A stretch of DNA of 64,000 nucleotides, taken from contig NZ_JAACFU010000002.1 of assembly GCF_029051725.1 (NCBI RefSeq), positions 496,001 to 560,000 of the forward strand, in the 5' to 3' direction. Source of the DNA: Bradyrhizobium sp. CSS354 (GTDB taxonomy: Bacteria > Pseudomonadota > Alphaproteobacteria > Rhizobiales > Xanthobacteraceae). The notes beneath the pieces were generated by a model. It made no database searches and was not told the origin of the DNA. It worked only from the letters and a program-made list of their open reading frames with translations. Positions within the stretch are counted from its first letter, which is position 1. Each line of letters opens with the position of its first letter. Positions 27,087-34,436 of the stretch are shown piece by piece. The position numbers were made by a program, and so were the translations under genes.

Positions 27087-27456
27087 TGCTACCTCCGTAC
27101 CTGGTGGTTCATTGCACGGAGGTGGCCTGACTCGCGGTAGCTGCGCAAATTAACATTTGTAGCCCTGCGGAGTGTTGCTCTCTTGCGCCACAGTCAGAGT
27201 CGTAGAAATGTGAGCGTCACGATGGAGGCGCAGCATCTGGGATGGCTCGTCGCTCCGACGACGGCCAGCTCAAAAGCGCCCGACTTGCGGCGGCGTGGGA
27301 ATCCAATCCCCCAAGGACTCACCAGCCGGTAATCAGTAGCAACCGTATTGCCAGATTGGCATCATCCGGCGCCTATCATTTGCGCGCGAACGCCTGACCA
27401 ATTCCGAGACAGAGGCTTCGTTGCTGAGAGCGCCGCATTAAGGATGGGTTCCCCGA

Positions 27457-27995
27457 TTAGGTCGCGTGCGGATTCACGACTGTATATCCGCGCAATGAGC
27501 GAGCATGAACGCGTGTTGCATGCCCGCCAGAGTTGGCGTCGTACGCCATCCACATGTCGCCCCCAACGTGCTGTTCCAATACAAACACGTGGCCGTGGCG
27601 TGCAGCGACCATTCCCGGTGCAGGCGTGTACGGGGCAAACGGAGCCAATTCGCCGCAACGTTCAACTCCGGAATGACCCGACCGAACGCAAGGATCGCGG
27701 CGCCACAACCGCAATATGAGGGCGGGCATCCGGCCGGACGACCACCGATCACGCTGCCCTCGGGCTCACTCGCGCTCGCAAATGCATTCAAAGCATTTTC
27801 AGTTGAAGTCCCTCGTTCGCGCATCTGCAGCCAACCCGCGCGTCGTGCGCTCCTGGGACCAGCGTTCAGGTACGAGAAGTCACACGGCATCGACACGTTG
27901 CATTCGGCGATTTTCTGGTTGCGGAAGGGACGCGCCTCAGATGGGATTGAGCCGGTGATGAAAACAAGCGAAGTGAAAAAGACAAGCTTCAACAT
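27457..27995 (-). pseudogene. Secreted protein gene disrupted by a -1-type frameshift
   Basis: Starting at ATG 27995 (AGGAG upstream) the frame gives a signal peptide MLKLVFFTSLVFITGSIPSE and a Cys-rich stretch CPPSYCGCGAAILAFG, then PELNVAANWLRLPRT. Coding sense then moves to the overlapping frame, which reads TPAPGMVAARHGHVFVLEQH and goes on to ANSGGHATR with a stop at 27457. The two halves together give a plausible single protein, so one nucleotide appears lost near 27630. It may be a true pseudogene or a sequencing error. Function not recognised. Confidence 0.6.
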
Positions 27996-29165
27996 GCAGG
28001 ACTCCTACGCGTGTCCTGCCCCGCCTGCAGAGGCTACAAACAATTTGGTCTACTAAAGGCCATTTTTGTGGCCACCCTGCTTCTGCTGACGTCCTGCTTA
28101 ACTCAGGTTAAATTGAAACGCGCACACATGGCGCTTCTCGTCGAGTATCCACCACGTAGATTTCGCCGAATATCAATTGCTGCTGACTGATAAGGTTTGC
28201 CGACAATTCTCATCAGTCTAGGACCGTCTTTAATTGGGCGATCGTTACAAGCAAGCCGACTGTTTCCGCGTCATCAGATTAGGCGCCACTTTCCGCCGCT
28301 GCGCTCGGCTTCAGAACGGATGGCGTCAATCGCGTGGAGCTATCAGGACCGCAACGCTGGCGGCGATTATGATGACTAACAACCAACTGATCACCCTCAT
28401 CTCCATCAACATTATAGAGTGAACGCGCTCAATCCCGCACAGTCAAAAAGAACCCGCCGGAAAGCTTAATTTCAGCGAGGGGCTGAGGACTCAAGGCCGT
28501 CCGCAGTCGGTCCTATTAGCGAAATGCCAGTAACCGGGTCTCGACCGAGCCCACCATGACCGGGTCTCTGTGCCTTCGCAGCGGCAGAAACCAGAATTGT
28601 TCCGCCCTCGGAACAGAGGGTTTCGGTTTCGACGAACTTATGTTTGCAATAGAGACAAAGGTGCGGCAGAACTTTTTGTTACGGGCTGGCTGCATATTTC
28701 ACTTGGTGTTTTTAACCCGGCTTCATTTGACGACGCGTGGGCCGCAGCGACTTAACCTCCCGCTGCGGCCTTCGCCGCACGGCAGGCCAGCGTGAAGCGG
28801 CGAGCGCCCCTCAAGGTACGGCCTGTCGTTGAGGCCTCATAGTCGGAGGACCGTGAGAACGGCTCAAGCGTCTCCAGCCGCAGCTTTCCCGTCTGCTCCG
28901 CTGATCGAGTTTCGCAAGAGCGGCTCGCCCTGAGCATTTAGCCATTGGGACAGCTGGCCGCGAGTCGATTCCGGTTGCACTAAAGGGGCGGAATCCCGCA
29001 TTATGGTTTTGCTGGGCGAAGCGGACCTACGGTGGCTCTGAAGAACCCTGAGGCTATTGCGGCAGTCGTGACCGCGCTCCGGTTTACTCACGGCGACGAA
29101 ACGGCCTCCAGCTCTCTGAATTTTAACGCCTTTACGGTTTCCTGACGGAAGATCGGGATAACTGG
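27996..29165. other. Gene-poor stretch with no supported gene
   Basis: About 1.17 kb in which no frame combines a ribosome binding site, a plausible start and recognisable protein character. Base composition is visibly lower in GC than the flanking operons. A 10-bp direct repeat ACCGGGTCTC occurs at 28533 and 28559. The stretch looks like eroded sequence. Confidence 0.5.
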
Positions 29166-29480
29166 CTAGAGGGGCGGGACGGCAACGCGCAGCGTGGGCC
29201 TGCCATCGACGAAGACCCGCAGCCGATCGGTATCATCGATCGCCCCAACATGGCTGGCGGGGCGACGATCGATGTCGATGTTGGTGAACTGCACGCGACC
29301 GGCATTCAGCTCCTCGAGGAAGGCCTGCACGGTGCTCGCTTCGACGAGATCGACATAAGTGTCAATCTCGTCGCTGTTACCAACGCTGAGATTGGCGATG
29401 CCACCAAGCTTGTGTGCGTCAGGCATTTCCGGCGTCGTCTGGCTAAGTAATTCCCATGCTGGTTGCCGGCAGCGCCTCAT
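29166..29480 (-). CDS. Small protein of unknown function downstream of the B12-type regulator
   Basis: A 104-residue frame starting at ATG 29480, with GAGGAG 6 nt upstream. The C-terminal two thirds, from MPDAHKLGGIANLSVG through VEASTVQAFLEELNAG to the end, has the balanced composition of a real globular domain; the first 18 residues look less so, and ATG 29426 is an alternative start. It is 107 nt downstream of the CarH-like regulator gene on the same strand. No family recognised. The ribosome binding site and start codon sit inside two tandem palindromes. Confidence 0.55.
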   Translation of the reverse strand: MRRCRQPAWELLSQTTPEMPDAHKLGGIANLSVGNSDEIDTYVDLVEASTVQAFLEELNAGRVQFTNIDIDRRPASHVGAIDDTDRLRVFVDGRPTLRVAVPPL

Positions 29481-29502
29481 TTGAGGCTCCTCACTTGAGG
29501 AG
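29476..29502 (-). promoter_or_regulatory. Two tandem palindromes covering the SD sequence and start codon
   Basis: Plus-strand sequence CCTCATTTGAGG (29476-29487) and CCTCACTTGAGG (29489-29500) are two 12-bp palindromes differing at one base, with a 13-bp period. On the transcribed strand the first contains the ATG and the second contains the Shine-Dalgarno GAGGAG, which pairs fully with CTCCTC (29487-29502). They could be a tandem protein operator, or an RNA hairpin that hides the ribosome binding site. Confidence 0.6.
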
Positions 29503-29587
29503 ATAGAACATGATAAGCTCGGGCCGCAAACTCGGTCCTGAGAATGATGCCGGGCACTCAATGGTTACTTGCGCTTGGCGCTTCGAA

Positions 29588-30445
29588 TTACCGTTCCTTA
29601 GTGCGCATTGAACGCTGGACCACCTGCGCCTTTCTTGGCCCCATGTTGCTCGCTGGGAGCCGCCCGAGCAATGTGTGAAGCTCCCGGAAGGAACCCACGA
29701 GGCGCGCATTCCGCATCGGTACCCATGGCGCACTTCCCGCCAGAAACAATTTAAGACGCCGACTCGTAAGCGTTTGACGCAGGTGATCTTGATAAGTCGC
29801 TGTCGCCCGGCGGGTCATGTATGAAGACCCCGAGACGACAAGAACGTCCGGCTTCAACTTTTTGAGTAGGGGAGCAAGTTCTTCCGCGGGCGGGCCTTCG
29901 CCGACCCAGTGAACTTGCAAACCCGCTTCTACCAGCACCAACTCCGCGAGCGACAGTCCCAACGTGTGTCGCTCCCCAGGCATAGTCTGCAGGATGGCAA
30001 CACGTGAGGCGTTGCCATCCGACGAAATTTCATTAACGCAGGCCGCCGCAGCGCGTCGGAACGCCTCGCTTGCAATATGTTCCTGGAACACATTGCAATC
30101 ACCAGCTTCCCAAAGCCTCCCGATTTCAACGATGACCGACGCAAGCTCGTCGGCCACCTGCGCCCAATCTCCACAGCGCTCTCGAGCAACGAGAAACATC
30201 GTCTTTAGTCGCAGTGAATCTCCGGTGAGCATAGCATCGAGCCACGCAGCCAGCGGCTTTGCCAACTCTGGAGGACGCATCGATGCGATCAGACGCCGCA
30301 ATTCAGCCACGGGTATGCGTCGATGACCGCCGTTTGTTCGTTCTGCGCGTAATAGACCGCTATCGACCCATCGCTGGATCGTTGCGGGCGCGACATTCAA
30401 TCGGCGTGCAGCCTCTCCCGTCGCGACGCTATTTTGTGCTTTCAT
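29588..30445 (-). CDS. CarH/LitR-like MerR-type regulator with B12-binding domain
   Basis: A 285-residue regulator from ATG 30445. Residues ~5-60 are an excisionase/MerR-like helix-turn-helix (TGEAARRLNVAPATIQRWVD, wing TNGGHRRIP). The middle is a four-helix cap with W-x9-E-H (WEAGDCNVFQEH), the motif that covers the upper face of adenosylcobalamin in CarH. The C-terminal Rossmann-like domain has GERHTLG, the ExHxxG variant of the B12-binding motif with the axial His. Such proteins sense light through adenosylcobalamin and repress genes in the dark. No carotenoid or photolyase gene is nearby; the adjacent small gene is the best target candidate. The start has only a weak ribosome binding site. 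Confidence 0.82.
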   Translation of the reverse strand: MKAQNSVATGEAARRLNVAPATIQRWVDSGLLRAERTNGGHRRIPVAELRRLIASMRPPELAKPLAAWLDAMLTGDSLRLKTMFLVARERCGDWAQVADELASVIVEIGRLWEAGDCNVFQEHIASEAFRRAAAACVNEISSDGNASRVAILQTMPGERHTLGLSLAELVLVEAGLQVHWVGEGPPAEELAPLLKKLKPDVLVVSGSSYMTRRATATYQDHLRQTLTSRRLKLFLAGSAPWVPMRNARLVGSFRELHTLLGRLPASNMGPRKAQVVQRSMRTKER

Positions 30446-30700
30446 CGCTATTGAGCCTACTCGTAAGCGCTTAGAGTTCCACAAATCCGACGGACCATCA
30501 ATGGCACATTGACATCTTGCGCGAGTTTTGGTATCCAAATTCAATCAATCCGCTATTTACCTCGATGTACGTGCCGTCGAATGCGTTTGTCGAGCGTGAT
30601 CGGCGGGAGCTTGCTGTCGCCGGTTCAGCGGGTTGCTGGCCGCTGTGCGGCGCGGGTTGAACCAGGAACGATTCTTTTCCTCTAAGATGGAGAAGTCGTC

Positions 30701-30856
30701 ATGAAGCATTCGCTTCTCGCTGCAGCAGCCGTCGGCGCAGTACTCTTGACAGCGTCGCCGGCTCACGCACAGACCTCGCCTGCGGCAAGCTCTTCCTTGA
30801 ATGGCATCGTGCTGCCTCGGTTGGAGGCGGATTTGGCGCGTTTCTTTCAAGGATAG
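30701..30856 (+). CDS. Very short secreted peptide, possibly a truncated gene
   Basis: A 51-codon frame: MKHSLLAAAAVGAVLLTASP then AHAQ, a textbook Sec signal, followed by only ~27 residues ending LARFFQG. GGAG is 8 nt upstream of the ATG. The mature part is too short for a known domain, so it may be the surviving 5' end of a larger exported protein gene. Function unknown. Confidence 0.5.
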   Translation: MKHSLLAAAAVGAVLLTASPAHAQTSPAASSSLNGIVLPRLEADLARFFQG

Positions 30857-31255
30857 TGCGAGGCGGCGCGGCGGCGCTCACGCTAACGAGGAGTCGGAAT
30901 GTGCCTTGGCCTGTGGCCCTCTTGCCAATTTGCTCCATGGAAGACGGATCGCCCCAAGGCAAGACCGCCTGGCTGACGCGGCCCTACTACGTCCCTCCGC
31001 TTGGCAAAGGCCTGGATTGCGTCGGGTATTCAGCGATCGCCGACGACAAGGCTTTTAGGGCGGTGAATCTAGCGTTCGCACATGGCTGGCAGCTTCTCTG
31101 TCACTGTAACGGGGACGCGGGCCGCCGACGTCTTCATCGCCGCTCTCCAGGATCCGACGAAAAAGCACGGAAAAGCCGATCGCCGCGCAGCAAAAAGCGC
31201 TGGTAAAAATTATCGTTTCGTCGAGCAATCATGGGCTCGCCAGTCTAATGCGTGA
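30857..31255 (+). pseudogene. Probable eroded gene(s) before the TPR gene
   Basis: Two consecutive frames look partly coding. The first gives WLTRPYYVPPLGKGLDCVGY and ends its sensible part at FRAVNLAFAHGWQLLC (to ~31095). The second (ATG 31082, stop 31253-31255) gives MAGSFSVTVTGTRAADVFIA and ends VEQSWARQSNA. The first resembles the AHGWELLC stretch of the DUF6065 protein at 36850. The last ~20 codons of the second recur upstream of the other TPR copy, with changes. I cannot assign a function. Confidence 0.35.
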
Positions 31256-32652
31256 TGTACCCTTGTCTCCCGAGCCGGGAAGCGGTTCTGTGGACGTCGT
31301 GGCTCGCGAGGACGCAGAGGTCCCGCCAACACACGTACGTGCCGAGTTGGAATGCATTCTCTCTAGCCAGCACTTCCCGGCCAGCGAGCGTCGTCGCGCA
31401 TTCCTGCGCTTTATTGTCGAGGAGACGCTTGCCGGCCGTGGCGATAGCCTGAAGGGCTATACTGTTGCCTTGGCCGTATTCGGCCGCAAGGAGACGTTCG
31501 ATCCTCAAGCTGATCCGGTCGTCCGTCTCGAGGCGCGCCGCTTGCGGCGAGACTTGGACAGCTACTATGTAGGCGCCGGACGAGACGATGCCGTGCGTAT
31601 TGTCGTCCCCAAGGGATCGTATGTTCCTTATTTCGGGTGGTTCGCCCGCTCGCCCGTACCGCCGTTGATGTCTGCTGATACTGCGCAAGTGAACGGCGCG
31701 AAGCGCGTCCGCGATCCAAGGAGGTCCGACCTCTCTTGGAGAGTGCTGATCGCTGCCGCCTCGGCGGCCATTCTGTCCATTGGGCTCGCCGCGCTGTGGA
31801 TTTGGATGCCACGATCGCCCCCGCTTGTATCCTCGCGCGAGCCTGCGGTCCTCCTCATGCCGTTTGAGGCACTGAGCCCTGGAGAAAGTGCGCGCCATTT
31901 CGCCGCGGGCATTGGTCAAGAATTGACCAGCAATCTGATTCAGTTTGAAGGCTTTCGGCTTTTCACCTCGCCGACAGGTGGCGGCCAGCCCCCGAGTTCA
32001 GCCGCCGCGCAATTCGGCAACGGCCTTGACGTTGTCTACGCCATCAGCGGAAGCGTGCAAACTAATGCCGACGAAGTGCGGGTGACGACAACTGTATCAA
32101 ACGCGAGCAACAGGGAGATAGTTTGGGCGCGAACATACACCCGATCGGCCGATCCCCGATTGCTCATGGAGACTCAAAAGGAACTCGCGGGCGAAATTGC
32201 GGGTCTCATCGGCCAACCGTCGGGCGTGCTGCGGAACGACATTCGCAACAGCCCGTCCCCGCGCAGCATGGCAAGCTACAACTGCGTGTTGCGGGCTTAT
32301 GAATATCAGCGCACTTTCTCGCATGCGCTTTTCGCTCCTGTCATGGAGTGTCTCAAGGAAACCGTTCGACGGGATCCCCGATACAGTGACGCATGGGCGA
32401 TGCTCGGATGGCTGCATGTTCACGCGGGACGCCTGGGCTACACCGGGGCCGGCAATACTCAAAAGGAATACGCCGAAGCTCTGGAAGCAACGTCGCGCGC
32501 GGTCAAGCTCCAGCAAAATAGTCCCCTTGCGCTGAAAGCCCTTGCCGCGACTTATCATTTTTTGGGCCGCTATGAAGAAAGTGATCGCATTAGCCGACAA
32601 GCGATCCGACTCAATCCGAACGATCCCGATGCGCTCGGCCAGTTCGGTTGGC
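31193..32652 (+). repeat. Left copy of a long direct repeat (TPR gene); right copy 62541-64000
   Basis: The sequence from about 31193 matches 62541 onward at a constant offset of 31,348 bp. In the first ~170 bp of the gene 12 differences are seen, the last at 31418. From 31419 to 32652 (1,234 bp, the window edge for the other copy) I found no difference. Both copies point rightwards, so recombination between them would delete or amplify the 31 kb between. Confidence 0.85.
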
Positions 32653-33020
32653 GGCTCTCGATCCGAGGAAACTTTGCCGAGGGCGTCCCACTGCTCAAGC
32701 GGGCGATAGAAGGCTCGTTGAGCCCTCCGCCCTGGTATTTTCATTTCATCGCCGTTGATCTGTATATCCAAGGCCAGTATGAGCAGATGCTGCATGTAGC
32801 CGAACAGGCGGCGTTGAGCGATACGGGGTTCAGCCAGTTATTGATCGCGATCGCGAATGCAGAACTGGATCGTCGCGACGACGCTGAGGTCGCACTTGCA
32901 AAGCTGTCGCGACATGAACCATTGGCGAGCGATCCCGCAGGTTTTCTTCGCCGCAATGGCGCGGCTGATCAAGTTGTTGACGCTCTCACGACTGGCCTGC
33001 GCAAGGCGCGGTCACATTGA
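31248..33020 (+). CDS. Membrane-anchored TPR protein with N-terminal FLRFIVEETLAGR-type domain
   Basis: A 590-residue protein. Residues ~25-115 form a conserved module (FLRFIVEETLAGRGDSLKGY, then VRLEARRLRRDLDSYY and VPKGSYVPYF) found at the N terminus of many rhizobial and acidobacterial regulators and thought to be a winged-helix-like sensor or DNA-binding domain. A membrane segment (ISIGLAALWIW-type) is near residue 170. A TolB-N-like domain (LLMPFEALSPGESARHFAAG) and at least four TPR-like repeats follow. It resembles CadC/adenylate-cyclase-associated one-component sensors. No clear SD precedes ATG 31248, and the frame is open upstream in both copies, so the true start may lie earlier. 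Confidence 0.82.
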   Translation: MRDVPLSPEPGSGSVDVVAREDAEVPPTHVRAELECILSSQHFPASERRRAFLRFIVEETLAGRGDSLKGYTVALAVFGRKETFDPQADPVVRLEARRLRRDLDSYYVGAGRDDAVRIVVPKGSYVPYFGWFARSPVPPLMSADTAQVNGAKRVRDPRRSDLSWRVLIAAASAAILSIGLAALWIWMPRSPPLVSSREPAVLLMPFEALSPGESARHFAAGIGQELTSNLIQFEGFRLFTSPTGGGQPPSSAAAQFGNGLDVVYAISGSVQTNADEVRVTTTVSNASNREIVWARTYTRSADPRLLMETQKELAGEIAGLIGQPSGVLRNDIRNSPSPRSMASYNCVLRAYEYQRTFSHALFAPVMECLKETVRRDPRYSDAWAMLGWLHVHAGRLGYTGAGNTQKEYAEALEATSRAVKLQQNSPLALKALAATYHFLGRYEESDRISRQAIRLNPNDPDALGQFGWRLSIRGNFAEGVPLLKRAIEGSLSPPPWYFHFIAVDLYIQGQYEQMLHVAEQAALSDTGFSQLLIAIANAELDRRDDAEVALAKLSRHEPLASDPAGFLRRNGAADQVVDALTTGLRKARSH

Positions 33021-33078
33021 CCCGGGCAGAACTTTCAATCCGGTCAAACGCGGCCTGTTCGCTTTGGTTCGCGCCGGC

Positions 33079-33100
33079 AAAAGACCGCCTGTCGGCGGCC
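33079..33100 (-). terminator. Intrinsic terminator of the small secreted protein gene
   Basis: On the minus strand: GGCCGCC, loop GACA, GGCGGTC, then TTTT. A 7-bp stem (one G-T pair) with a short U-tract, 30 nt after the stop at 33131. It also lies 59 nt after the TPR stop on the opposite strand. Confidence 0.6.
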
Positions 33101-33130
33101 CTCTGTCAGCCGTGAAGGGACTGGGCACGG

Positions 33131-33376
33131 TTACGGGCGAATCCCGTTCTTACGCGCGCAATCGCGGTAGGCGGAATAGCCTGCGGAGTTTCGCATGGCC
33201 GTGGCTCCGCTTGTCATGCTGCCGGCAGCAGCCGAGGCAGCTTCGTTCGCCTGTCTGAAACATTCAGCACGGATTGCGTCGGTATCTTTCTTTGGCGCAG
33301 CATCGGCTGGACGGGCACTGCCAAGCGCCAGCACAAGTAGGCCTAAAGTGCTCAGTGTTCTTGCATTCAACATCAT
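33131..33376 (-). CDS. Small secreted protein of unknown function
   Basis: About 80 residues: a signal peptide (ARTLSTLGLLVLALGSARPA then DAA) followed by a mature ~50-residue domain with two Cys (IRAECFRQANEAAS and YSAYRDCARKNGIRP), likely joined by a disulfide. GGGAGAGG is directly upstream of tandem ATG codons at 33376 and 33373; the second has the better spacing. A terminator follows at 33079-33100. The pattern is common in small Bradyrhizobium periplasmic proteins. Function unknown. Confidence 0.75.
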   Translation of the reverse strand: MMLNARTLSTLGLLVLALGSARPADAAPKKDTDAIRAECFRQANEAASAAAGSMTSGATAMRNSAGYSAYRDCARKNGIRP

Positions 33377-33772
33377 CCTCTCCCTTGATCCGTTGCTTCT
33401 TGGATAGCCCATCCCACCGGCTCAACCGGCAGCTTAGCCCTCGAAAGTTTGCTTCAAGAACAGAGGCGATCAAGATACGGACATGTTCGCACCGGTCCTA
33501 CGGAACCGCTGCATGGAGGCGTCAACCCGCGCTGCGGTTGGTCATGTCGAAAACGGCGTCCAAAGAAGAACAGGGTCGTCGGCTTGCCGAGGAATTCGCT
33601 CCCAGAGGTTTAGACAAATCGCGAGAATTGTTTCGAGTGAAATCAACCCGGACTGCTGGATGGACAAAACTGCGCCCGAACGAATCAAAGTCGTTGGCTG
33701 GGGAAAAGTGACGTATAATGCCAAGAGCATTCATGGCGTCTAACTGGTCGGCCCGAAGGGTCTGGCCATGTA
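33377..33772. other. No supported gene
   Basis: A 396-bp stretch with only short frames lacking ribosome binding sites. One 55-codon plus-strand frame at 33544 (MSKTASKEEQGRRLAEEF...) is hydrophilic but has no SD and no recognisable relative, so it is not called. Confidence 0.4.
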
Positions 33773-34129
33773 TCAGAACAACTCACAGCGAGCCATTTGC
33801 CGCGCTCTCATTGAGGTTCGTTGATTGGGGACTAGGTTCCGTCCTACTAGGGACAATATCGCAAGGGCGACCTTCGCCGTCTCCGCCGAGACCAGCGGAT
33901 CGACGATCGTGATGCCTTCGCTGCCCTCGATGATCGTCATGTTGGACTGGTCCTGGTTGCGGACCTGATAGATGCCTTCCACTATCTCGAACAGGGCGGA
34001 GATGTTGATGAGCCGGGATTGCCGCCACAGGCTGGGATGGACTGTCTCGGGCGCGTTGGCGTGCTTGATGAAACCGTACTGCTGCGCAGCCACATCGCGT
34101 CGCCTGCGCTTCCATCTCAACTGTCCCAT
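33773..34129 (-). pseudogene. N-terminal fragment of an alkyl sulfatase (SdsA1/Bds1-type MBL hydrolase)
   Basis: The frame contains a classic alkyl-sulfatase N-terminal stretch: YGFIKHANAPETVHPSLWRQ, then ISALFEIVEGIYQVRNQDQS and NMTIIEGSEGITIVDPL. It breaks off right after VSAETAKVAL, before the HxHxDH metallo-beta-lactamase motif, and the sequence that follows is unrelated. No signal peptide is joined in frame upstream. The catalytic part is therefore gone. A second remnant of the same family is at 61690-61925. Confidence 0.8.
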
Positions 34130-34436
34130 CTGCTTCGGCTTAGGCTTTGTCTGTGAGAACCACCAGACCGGGCCTGGAGCGAAGAACTTGGCTGCTTGAC
34201 GACGTCAACGAAGGATCCGCACGTCGAGAGTGCTTTGCGTTCCCACGCCGCAGCGTCTTTGCCGCGGCGGACGTCGGCCGTCGACGACGTGGCAATATCA
34301 GCAATTGTAACGAGAAGTTGCGCGGTACAACACCGGCAGACAATCTGTAGTGGCAATCCCTCGCGCCGCATTTTCGCGGCTGAAAATTCTATCGACGAAT
34401 ACTAGAGTTGAATCGGGCTGGCTTTGGAGACCGCGG
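34130..34436. other. No supported gene
   Basis: A 307-bp stretch between the alkyl-sulfatase fragment and the outer-membrane fusion gene. Frames on both strands are low-complexity in coding terms and lack ribosome binding sites. It must hold the promoter for the gene at 34437, which I could not place. Confidence 0.4.

Noticed and set aside
29041..29160. Possible end of an insertion-sequence or recombinase gene in the gene-poor stretch
   Set aside because: No inverted terminal repeats, no DDE or recombinase motif in any frame; only a vague impression of conserved sequence.
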